A DNA stretch of 32,889 nucleotides, taken from positions 254,276-287,164 of the forward strand of contig BLXT01007177.1 in NCBI GenBank assembly GCA_019648995.1, given 5' to 3'. Within the stretch, counting starts at the first letter, position 1. The number at the start of each line of letters is the position of its first letter. Below, in pieces: positions 1-10,800 of this stretch. The stretch comes from Plakobranchus ocellatus. Its lineage: Eukaryota; Mollusca; Gastropoda; Plakobranchidae. A program made the position numbers and the translations under genes. A model generated the notes under the pieces. It was not told the origin of the DNA. It searched no databases and worked only from the letters and a program-made list of their open reading frames with translations.

Positions 1-42
<42 letters not shown>
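1..42. repeat. (TCTA)n microsatellite
   Basis: About ten tandem copies of the tetranucleotide TCTA (GATA-type on the other strand) open the window. The array probably continues beyond the left edge. No function is inferred. Confidence 0.95.
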
Positions 43-446
43 ATTCTGATATTTGCTCTCTCTTTCTCACTCAAACAAAAATAAAGAAAAATCGGATGAG
101 GAACAAATAGCTCGTTGCAAGATCTGATTTTATTACCCATCTAGTGGTAAAAATGGAAAAGAATAGGAACCTTTGTTCGATGGGTAGATCAGCAAAACCG
201 GAATAATTTGGAAGCTGTCAGCGTTAAAGAGCGGCCAATGCGGAAAAAAAAACCCGGCAATTAACACTAGAGCTACGGGAGTAATTCCGCAAAATCTCGG
301 TTCGGACGATCTGGAGTTTCAGTCACTGTAACGCTTTTGTTTTCTTTTCCGGTTTGGTCGTTTCAAGTTGAAAAAAATGTCAGTGATCTGCCGAACGACT
401 CCCTTTACGTTTTTTTTTTTTTTTTCCGCCTCGGACGAATAAGAAT

Positions 447-450
<4 letters not shown>
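43..450. other. upstream non-coding DNA, no gene seen
   Basis: No reading frame with recognisable protein similarity, no RNA gene and no clear element was found here. It contains a short T-run at about 411-426. The only longer open frame runs into the adjacent TC repeat and is low-complexity. Confidence 0.6.

Positions 451-507
<57 letters not shown>
451..507. repeat. (TC)n microsatellite
   Basis: Uninterrupted TC dinucleotide repeat of about 28 copies. A complementary GA tract lies about 130 bp downstream (641-671), so single-stranded DNA or RNA from here could fold back on itself. Confidence 0.95.
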
Positions 508-509
<2 letters not shown>

Positions 510-632
510 AGAGAGCTGGTTGGAAATGTTAAATCAATTTTAAAAATGTTTTGAAGGCTAAAAGTTCAGTTTTCTTTACGATAACCATAATGACATTATA
601 CACACTCACAAACACAGAGAGAAAGAGTGAGT

Positions 633-640
<8 letters not shown>

Positions 641-671
<31 letters not shown>
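641..671. repeat. (GA)n microsatellite
   Basis: About 15 copies of GA, preceded by a purine-rich GAGA-like stretch from about 615. It is complementary to the TC tract at 451-507. Confidence 0.9.
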
Positions 672-673
<2 letters not shown>

Positions 674-839
674 TCTCATCACCCCTCTGTTTTTTAATTT
701 AATATCTGACTAGTTCCGTTTGGTGTTTTATGGCATTATAAGCATCGTAAGGAACTTATAGAGGATGTGTAACGAATTAAAACTCATTTGGCATGATAAT
801 CATGGAATGGGGAGTTTTAGCATAACGTAATTGATCTTA

Positions 840-1002
840 AAGAAGGAAACAGAGAGAAAACTAGTAGCAGAAGAATGATGAGGATATCATGGATGAAAAA
901 AGGTCCAACGAATTGTAATGAAAAAGGATAATCTTGAGCGATCACTAGTTAAAACCATAAGCCAGAGGCAACTACAAATTTTCTTGTTCCAGACAAGACA
1001 CC
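840..1002 (+). mobile_element. internally deleted non-LTR retrotransposon (LINE) fragment
   Basis: The sequence matches the - strand LINE at 21120-21870. The shared stretch encodes MRISW, then a degraded segment, then NLERSL (broken by a stop) and the QRQLQ region of the reverse transcriptase C-terminal part. It jumps directly from the QRQLQ codons to TTCCAGACAAGACACC, which corresponds to the extreme 3' end of the family (compare 11965-11980). The codons between, including the KIEGKR segment, are missing, and about 23 nt are also missing near 866. It is a dead copy. The RTE-like clade assignment rests on memory of the family and on the trinucleotide tails of the sibling copies. Confidence 0.75.
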
Positions 1003-1589
1003 CAAATAAGAACAATTTACCTTAACTCTTGCTATTTTTTCGTAATTTTCTTTTTCCAACCTCTTTTTTTTTGCTGCCGTACGCCAATGGAAACTTTGGT
1101 GAGGCAGATCTTTTCCTCAGCCAAAGATACATTGTCAATCCTTGGACGAAGTTAACATTCGTAAATGTCGAATTAACTTCGTTTTGTTTTCCTTTCACAT
1201 ATAACTCAAAACCACACTGCCACATTACTTTTTTTTTTACAGTTGGGATATTTGTATGAGTTTTTTAGGATGTACTTTTTGGTTTACTTTTTCATGAAAT
1301 ATTTTTTGTATTTTTTCCCCTTTTCTCTTCTTCAGGTTAAATACCACGAGGCAAAACTATCCTTGCTATAAAGCTGAACAAGCCAAAATGTTTTATATAG
1401 AAAATAGAAATCTCTACTTCCCTTGCTTGTAAATTTATTGCACTGTGGACTGCGTTATGTGGCTAGCGATAATGTGGCCAACCAACACAGTACGATTTAT
1501 CATACTCTGTTGGCCTTCACCAACCAGAAAATCAGACTTTATAAACTTGCCATGCGATGAGCCCTACCTATGTCAAGGCCGCATTTATT
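1003..1589. other. upstream non-coding DNA, possible distal promoter
   Basis: No gene was recognised. A CTATAAAG motif lies near 1366-1373 and TTATATAG near 1391, but both are common by chance in AT-rich DNA. The overlapping short open frames on both strands look like chance frames. Confidence 0.4.
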
Positions 1590-1591
1590 AG

Positions 1592-1625
1592 CTTCCGGTT
1601 GATGTTGCTGCTTTGTAAAATGGCG
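1592..1625 (+). promoter_or_regulatory. putative promoter-proximal ETS-like and YY1-like motifs
   Basis: CTTCCGG at 1592-1598 fits an ETS/GABP site. AAAATGGCG at 1617-1625 fits the YY1 consensus (AAnATGGCG), which in animal genes often sits just downstream of the transcription start. They lie about 110-140 bp upstream of the chosen ATG of the XKR gene, in one of the few CG-containing stretches nearby. This suggests transcription starts near here. The inference rests on motif matches alone; no transcript evidence is available. Confidence 0.35.
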
Positions 1626-1637
1626 ACGATCACCTAA
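1620..1637 (+). other. possible short upstream ORF in the 5' UTR
   Basis: ATG at 1620 overlaps the YY1-like motif and opens a five-codon frame (MATIT) ending in TAA at 1635-1637. Its context (AAAATGG) is reasonably strong. If the transcript starts upstream of it, it could reduce translation of the main frame at 1735. This depends entirely on where the mRNA begins. Confidence 0.25.
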
Positions 1638-1734
1638 ACAATGCGCCAAATTCAAAACAATGAATGAAACCTTTTAAGGAGAATTTAATTAATGACTTAG
1701 AAATAGTCCTCACTTGCTAAAACTACAAATCATC

Positions 1735-1828
1735 ATGTCTTCAAAATCTATGCACCATCATTTCAACAGGATTGATATTCTTATTGCATTCGTGTCTTTG
1801 TGCACGTTTGCTTTGGATGTTGGTACAG
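1735..1828 (+). CDS. XKR gene, coding exon 1 (residues 1-31 plus one base)
   Basis: Encodes a short N-terminus with three histidines, then the first membrane segment (IDILIAFVSLCTFALDVGT). The donor is ACAG|GTAATG, phase 1. Splicing to exon 2 completes the Asp codon and recreates the DVGTD motif found at the end of the first membrane helix throughout the XK family. This exon is too short for length-based ORF finding and was located by that expected motif. In-frame TGA at 1693 and the absence of other in-frame ATGs support the start; Met6 is a possible alternative. Confidence 0.88.
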
Positions 1829-4800
1829 GTAATGATAAAAATCCAATCGACCAATCTAATCGATGTCTAAATGTAGATAGATCTAGAGAGTAGGGTAAAT
1901 TTTTACTATCACACCAACTTTCTGACTAAATGAAGGCATGGCATTCTCTTTAAGCCCCATCTTTAAAACTAAATCACTGAGAATGAAGTCAGTTTTATCT
2001 TTCGAATCAGACACAGACACAAATCACAGATCTTCAAATTTACTATTCATTGCCAAATAGATTTGCATGGATTATTTCTTCTTTGGTTGACTTGTCTCGA
2101 GCAGACACTAGGGTCAATAGACACTCACTCAAACTGATCTTAGATCTAGTTATGAGAGTATTGTTACCATTTTTATATCCGCATGAGTAAAGCTTCGACG
2201 AAAATTATTCGGCGCTTTTTCGTTTGTTCCTACCCCGACTTTTTATATAGGCCTAGATTCTAGCTATAATATTCGATTTGACTCTATCTTCCTAATCCAT
2301 CGAAGAAATGAAGAGGTCGCAGGCCAAGTTCTAATGAAAATATTATTATTTTCACACAAAATCCACACAATTTGACACTTTTTTCGTTTGCTCATATAGG
2401 ATAATATAGCTATATCTAGAATCTCTAGGCCTATATAAAAAGTCGGGGTGGGAACAAACGAAAAAGCGCCTCAGTCTACCTCTACTGTGTTTGATTTAAA
2501 AAAAAAAAAAAATTGCCTCCCATATAATTTTCCAAGTGGAAGTGGAAGTAAAATGAGACTCAAACCATACCATCAATGTTTGTTACACAAAAATTTAACC
2601 CGCGACCACGCGAGAAGAAAATATTCTATGCGTACGGCAGTTTCGTTGACTTCCGCTCTCAGCGGCGAAACAAATCACTCGGGACTGTATGAGAAGAAAA
2701 TGTTCTATTCGTACGGCAGTGTCTTTAACTTCGGCTCTTACTAGCAACAATACAAATCGCACACTTTCACATCTCTATTTTATTTTGCTGTGTTCAAATG
2801 ATTGAGATAAGACAGAGATAGAGAGATATATACATAGAGAGAGAGAGAAAAGAATGGGATATGGAGAGTGTTTTTTTACTTAAACACATATCCTTCTTTG
2901 TTTTTTGGTGTAAGAGAATTTGGCCATATTGTGTGTTAAACACCTGCTACTTACCTGACACTTTATTCACGCTCGCGCTGCGCTTACATATACACGAGTA
3001 ACTCTCTAACTCTTTCTCTGTCTCGCTCTACCCTCCATCCCTATCTCTCTCTCGCTCTCTCTCTTTTTCCCTCTCTCACACTTACACACAAACTGCGTCG
3101 GACTGCACTGACTCCACCGAGTGCAGTCATCTCACTATGCACTAGGCTAGTCTAATGCTAGGCAGTGAGTCAGCCTCCCCTTTCATAATACTCTGGGACA
3201 TGTACTCAGCCTGGGCTAAGCCTTGGTCAATCTAGTTTTAGCTTTTCTCGCTTCTTCTTTATCTAACCTTAGGCGATTGTTGGAGTTTGCTTGGCTTCAG
3301 ACTTAAGAAAACACTGTATATAATAATAATAATAACACACGAAAAATAACAATTGTGATGATGATGATCTCGGTTCGTGCCCGACAAGGAAAGACAAAAG
3401 AAAATTACAAGTAAAAAGGATTTTTTGTAAAAAAAAAACAGGACGGAGGAAAAGGAGTTTGGTGTTCGGAAGTGGAAGCGCTGATCAGTTCTAGCCAACT
3501 GTACTACTACAAATAGATAATTTTCTTCTGGTACGGTCCCGTACGGGCAGCCACTGCGATTTAATATAGGTAGTATTATATTGCTACAGAGTGATGATAT
3601 TCAATTGACAGGCATAAAAAAAATGGCCAGTTTATTGCTACAAAGATGTAATGTATCAATTAATAGGCTGTTAATTGCTACAGAGTGACTATTATTGTGT
3701 TACAAAAAATATTTTGTGACTCTTCGTACTAAAATAAAGATTGTTGGGTTACAAATTTGTAATGCTTTGCAACAGAGTGACGGTTATTGAGTTACAACAA
3801 AGGATATTTTGTAACACTTTAGTGACTTGTGAGTAAGCGTAGCCTAGTTTTTATCCTCAACACTTTGTGGCAACTAATAGTTTTTTAATTTATTCATCAT
3901 CACTCCTATAGCAATTAACACTACCATATTATAATATATGGTAATGGCAGTATTGTATTGGAGAGAACATTTTAAGTAGTTTTGAATGCGAGCTCAAGTG
4001 TCATTGAGTGCTTTAAGGGAGCTCATCAGGAGGCATATAGGGAAGAAAGCTTGCTAACCATCTCTTCGTACAAAAATTAAACCACCTCTCTCTTCATCGT
4101 TATCCATCAGCTCTTTCACCATCATCTTTTTGAGGACAGGATGTGCATGAAAAAACTGAATTGATTTCGTCCATTTTTGCTCTCTCTGTACCTATCTTAA
4201 CACTGACAAAATACAAACTTTTATGAATAAAATTATATGGTTAGTCTATCAAATTGATTTTCTTAGTAAAAGAAAAATGAACATATAACAACATAATGAT
4301 ACATAATTTTTTCACCTGTACTCCTATAATTATAATATCATTGTTTACCTCTTCTGTATCCCCCTTTTTAATTGTGGGTTCAGACTATTTGGCACAATTA
4401 CAAAGCTATTATATGTACTGGTTATTGGGAACCCTTTTTTCTTCTCCCTTTGTGAATGTAATTGTAAGTAATGCAGTAATTGTGTAGTACTGCACTAGTA
4501 GCCTTGGTGAGCCTGTTAATATAACTTACAACATGGAAACATACACAAACATAAAATTCTATGAAGAGAGGCATAAACTAAATTTGGCAAAGTTCTGCAG
4601 GAGATGAGAAGGATAGGGGCAAGAGAGGATGAATGTCACTAGGCGTGAAGCCTTTGAACTGCACAAAGATTGTGGAATATGTGGATTTAATGATAAATTC
4701 ATAAATTCTGTGCATGATAATTTGCCTCACATCCTATAAAGGAAAACAGCCTCCTATTGCCAGGTTCCAGACCAGATGCTTCTGAAGGGATATAATGTGG

Positions 4801-7800
4801 GACTAAAACTATATAGTGTTTCAATAATTATATTATATGGTTCAAATTACTTGTATCATTTTCTTTTATCAAGAATCATATGAATCTGCGTCAGAATAAA
4901 GACAGCCTTTCAAAGTCCAGATAACAGACAAGGGACTGAAACTAAACATTCTCTCCTTTGACTATATCAAGGATAACTATATTAATAGGAAGTCTTGCCA
5001 AATAAAGATCTTGAATGGCAGGTCTATAACTAGGCTCATTTTGATTTCAGGTGCTAAAGCCATGCAATGTCCTTGTATAATTGAAAGATGAACATTAAGT
5101 GTTAACTCATGTTATGGCATTGTTATTTTAAAATATTGGCATCATGAGCTTTTGTCACATCAACAAATGTATTTAATAATCTAAAGATTCATCAATGATT
5201 CTGATTTGGCTATTCTCCTCTCTCTCCTCCCTTCACCCCCCACTCCCATCAGATATGTTCGTGTGTCTGGATTTGTTTCTTGACGGGCATAAAATTTATG
5301 GCTGGTTGATGGTTGGGTTCATTGTTGTCCCTGCCATTTTGATGAATGCCTTCAGCATCGCATGGCACATGCATGATAAGTCTGTGACTTGGCATGTCAT
5401 TCTCTCTCACATTCTCATGCTTGCACCTGCACAAAGGTAAGTATAGATAAAAAAAAAATATTGTCATATGGAAGATACTTTATATTTCAGTGGAGTCCAA
5501 ATTAAAGGTTGTTCAACAGAGATTAAGTGTTCAAATTATCAAAACATGTATTTTTCTGGATAAAAAATATTCATGTAAAAAACTTAATTTATCCGAGAAG
5601 CTACTCATGGTTCAAATACTTTATGATTTATTTTTACTCCTCTTTATTTAATAATTAAAATTCATAGCATTTTTGTTGGACAGTTGAAACCTCTTAATTT
5701 GAATTCTATGATAATGGGTCAAAAATTCACTTAGATCTCCTCTTTTTTAAATAATCATTCAAAGAGGAAGATGGAGTGCCCTTTCAGAGGATTTCCTTCC
5801 TTGTTAAGGTCTTTCCTATGCTGCCTAACAGGAACACTTTTTGATTGGTTGTGATGAAGACTAGGGTTGTTTTTCTGCTTTTTTTAGAAGTTAGCATTGT
5901 TTCATTCTCAGGGGACAATTAAGACAGAAGCAACAAAAACTGGGGGGAAAATCAGTTTAATGCTGTCCACAATTGATTGGCCTCAAATTTAGAGGATCTA
6001 ATTCTGTTCACTCCAGATTATATGGGATCAAATTTGATAAAGCAAAAAATCCTTACATCTCAAGAATTTCAATGTGTAGGAAATTTGAATTATCAGACTT
6101 TTGCATGAGGTTTCCAAGGCACATCACAATGGTTACTGCAATTAAGCCAGATAATCAGCAAATCTGTATCCTTGATTTAAAACATTAAAAAAGATTAGGA
6201 AGTTTGCCTTCTGTTATGTTTAAACTGATTGCTTCCATTATTTCTTTACAAATTAGCTGATTCAAAGGCGTTAAAAACAGTCAGATAGTTAAAGTAGAAA
6301 GTAGGTTTGAAGTAAACTTAATGGTCTGCTCTGTGTGTGTGGGTTAAACTGTAAGACTTTCCTTGAACTTCATCTTTGATGAAAAGAAGGATTACAGGCT
6401 ATCTTTTCCTTCTGAAAGCAAAATTCAACTAGCTCAAGCAGTGATTGTAGTTAGGGAATTTTATAAGAATTCCAGCTCTAATTTTTTATGTTTTACTAAA
6501 TGTTTTTTTCATCATGTACTGTATTATTAGGAGCAATTGGTAAAAAAAAAAAAAAAAACTCACACACGCACATACCTTTTTCAATTGTTTTAAACATGAA
6601 CATGTGATGATATTCATGAATATAACTTTTCAGTAAGATTTCCTCCTTAATAAAGACTATTTCCAATTGCGTTTGAAATGCAAAGATGAAAGATCTTGAC
6701 ACAGAATTTTTAAGCCTTGATCATTATGCCAGCAACCATCTCTTTAAATAAAATCTCACATAAAGAGAAAGCACACTTTTATTGAATTCAGATAAAACAA
6801 TTATAAAATAACTTTTTTTTTTTTTTTTAAAAGATTGAGAATGTGTAATTTTAAAATGTTGTCGCAATGAAAAGTTTTAACATCCACTTCAATGTTGCAA
6901 TTTCTTTCCAAGGAAAAAAAACCATATATTGGTGTTGTCAAACAGAAACTGTCCAGCTGCTAGATAAAGGAAAAATTAATGCCTCAACAAATGTCACATC
7001 TACGGATTCCCCATAATGTGTGAAATAAGCTTGCGAAATCATTCAAAAGGAAATTGATCTGCCTTGCTAGGTTCATTATGAACCCCTTCTGATTTGATAG
7101 TGCAAGAAAAAAATGGAAATGAGTTATGGACCGCAAAGGTCACTACACTTGACCTTACCTTGAAGAAATGTTTATTTGGCCCATTTATTAAATTCATATT
7201 AGCGTGCACCAGACATCTTCAGTATGGTGGTATTGCCCATTGCTTTGCAATGGTTATATGCAGAGCTGTCAACTTCTAAAGTCGGGAATTATGGGATTTC
7301 TTAAGCCTATCTTACGTGTGGGGTAATTTTGTTACCGCAAGGCTCGTTTTTAATTTTTCAAAAATACTTAAAATAGGAATCTTTCTTTCAGCTTTTCGGT
7401 ATTCCTCAAAAATTCAATCTGACGTATGATTACATTATAATGATTGACAGAAAATCAATATTGAACTGACCTGAAGTCATTTCTGAAACCCTCCCTGTAT
7501 TTTTTTACTATGTAAAGTATGAGGTGATGTTGTTACCCCCGTCGTACCCATAGGTATATAGCAGTTTTTTTTACTATATACGGTATGGGGACACGCAGTT
7601 ACCCCACACAATAAAACACCTTGTACGGATAAGGTTAAATTAGGAAAAAGGGTTAAAAACAGGAAAGGACTGCAACTTTTTATATTCGCCTTGTTTTCAT
7701 TGGTTTTTTAAAGTTTAATTTTATCATGATACTAATGTCGAAAGTTAAAATGGTTTTATTTCTTGTATGCTTATTTTATTATATGTAGTTCATTTTTACA

Positions 7801-10800
7801 TTTTAATGGTTTTCCAAATGTCCATGTAGGAGACAGAGTTAATGAAGTCCTCTTTTGTTTGGTCAAATCTTTTTCTATAGGTATTATAGACAATTACTGT
7901 TTTCATTATATCCTTAGTAAGGGAACATTAAAACACAATGGGACCATGATTTATGGAGCTTTAAGATCTATCTGGGATTACTTTTCAGTGTGAATTTTTA
8001 TGCAATACAATTGTCCATACTAAAAACTTTAGACCTAGATGAGATGGATCATATATAACATTTTGGCAAGGCCAAAATCTAACATTGTATGCCCTGTGAA
8101 TAAGGAAACTACAAGAGAATGGGATCATTCTCAGAGCCTTATTTTGGTCCACCATATTTTTTATTTCGTCAAGACTTACTTTAAATACATTTTATTTTGG
8201 TTTATTGCAAGTTGGATAGCAGATATAAAGAAGGAGGAACATCAGAAATTTTTTTTGTGTTTGTGTGATATACTGTATTAAATAAGTTTAATAATACAAA
8301 AAATTGCTGGAATTCCTTTTCAAATCAAAGGTACTGTACAGTGATCAAGTTTGGAATAAAGTCCCATCAGACCCACAAAGCTGCAGTCACACAAAGAGCT
8401 CTAAGATCTCAGAGTGATGTATCCATCTTACGTTTGTTTGAGGCCTTTCTCGAGTCAGCACCACAGTTAGTGCTACAACTTTACATCATATTCCATAACA
8501 AAAAAGACAATTGGTTTACAGGTAACAAAGAGTGTTGCTTAAAATATACCAGCCATCATCAACAAATATATAATTTACCTGATATTGTTTTTGACTTGTT
8601 GAAATTAAAATAGATGACATAGGTTGGTTAAAATTTTTAATTGTACAAAAACTTTTTTGTACATAGGCCTAATCATCTTGTGTTTTTGAGATTTTTTTAA
8701 TACACTGTCATACAATATCCGATAAATGCCTCATTTTGCATTAGTGAGTCACAAGCAGCTACATACATTTTTTTTGTCTTTTCCAGGTTCCAGATTTTAG
8801 ATAGACATAGAGTTGACTCTCAGTTTAAAATCAGCTTCAAGATGCTCTTTAAGAAGTCTGCTTTGTATTATTAGAACATAATGCTTATTTTGGGAAAGAT
8901 GAAAATCCGATTTTCAAAATTTTATTTAATAGTATGTATCACTGTGTAGGCTATTTGTGCTTTTGTTTATTGAGAAATAATGATTGGACAAATGGAAACT
9001 AAGCATTATAAAATAAGTGGGTCTTCATTATTTGTTTAGTTTTCTTGTTTCTATGAAAGGGCAACTCACAGTAAAAAGAAAGTTTGTCAATAAATAGCCT
9101 TTTTTGTTGTGAAATTTCTAATATTCTTAAAAGCGAAGCTGGCTCCACAGATAAATTAAATGATGCTTTTGTTCTCAATCATTTTGAATTACATATTATA
9201 TATGTAAAGAAGGGCTATGGAAATTGAGGGTATATTTATTGAAAGATTGCAGTGATACGTTGGTCATGCCCTCACATTTTTTTCTCTTCTTTGTTGAAGG
9301 TGATTTTTGTTTGTTCTTTGTATTTAATCCTTAGAATTATCTGCAGTGTGCTCTTTGCTGTCCCTCACATGGGCAATGACAGCGTACTCAGATTCCCAAC
9401 GACGGGCTCACAACTCTCTCTATAAGCGCCGCCTGGTCCGTTTACTGATGCATTGGTCATGGCACCTCTTGATGACATCTGCTAGGATAGCAGCCTTTGT
9501 ATTCTGTGCCTTTGCTTTACACAATTGGGTGCTTGCTGTGATGGGTGAGTACTTTCAGCAGATTTTAGAAAACCTGACAGTCTTAACATGAAAAGGTCAA
9601 GCTTCCCATAATGCCAAAAATCCAAACCTGCCAGTTCGTTTTTAGGTCCACAAAAGATCATTAATGTGATGCAATGATTGAAAATTTAACTTCTTGCTCA
9701 TAAGCCATGTTTTTACATTTTTTGTGTTTGTGAGATATTTTCTTGTTTTGATTGATTTTTCTGTCACTTTAACCTTATTGTGAAGCCATGTTTCCAAATT
9801 ATGTTGTGCATTATATCTCTTTGTCTTCTTTCATCGGATGATTAGTCTTTAATTGAAATCATTTTCAATCTGGTGCTTCACTATTTTGATGGATTTGTCT
9901 GCTTTTCTCGCATCTATCTTTGCATTCATATAAGAAAATAATGCAGGATTATTTGCAAAATGAACTGTTTCTTAGTGCTAGCATATGATCCAATCGATAT
10001 CGGATTTTGTTATTAACAGTTGCCTTCATCATAATCCAATTAGTAATATGCAGTAAAAAGAAGCAAGAGTGAATTCATTTTTTGTTTTCAGAAGGCTCAG
10101 TTAGTTTTTATGAATGACATTGTACTTCATATTTTGATACATGCTGTTTTTATTATAGGGCAAGGTATTTATTTGTTGTGGGCATTTGTATTTCCATAAA
10201 ATATTTCTGTTTACCTCATAAAAAGCAATCTGAAAGTACACAGTCTGAACATATTAAATGATGTCTTTCATTAATAGAATTCTTAGATAATCCCTAGACT
10301 AATTTTTAGGTCAGTACAAGACCTGTTCTTTCTGAAACTGGTTTGTTTGTTCCTTAAAACATAATGCAGTGTTTACTTGAGTCTCTCTAAAATAATTCTG
10401 TCAAAAACTATTCTTGGGGTGATAAGTGCGTCATATCCATTTACTTTTTACAGTCAGCAAGGTTCCCTTTCTATGTTATTTTACAAGGAATCCAATAAAG
10501 CAATATATCTTCTTTTTCACGTTATACTTAAATATGTTTCCAAATCAGCATTCTCTTTCAGTGCCCTTGCGGGTATTCCATCGGGATCTACTCATTTACC
10601 ATGTCCAAGAGAAACTTTATTCTATTCAGTATCACCTTCAAATTGTCTTTATATGTCGTTTCTTTGTTTCTTATTCTTAACATCTGTAATGATTTGCTTC
10701 CTCACTATGTGACAGGCCAGCATTGCTAAATAACTAAGCAGTATCATGGTATGTAATACATCAAATATTTCTTCACAATACTAGGATATATTTTTTAATA

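Noticed and set aside
337-543. 68-codon + strand open frame
   Set aside because: Half of it is the TC microsatellite read as SLSL repeats; there is no protein similarity.
10377-10712. 111-codon open frame in intron 4
   Set aside because: Hydrophobic by AT-rich composition, overlapped by another frame, with no family motifs. The XKR exons join in frame without it.
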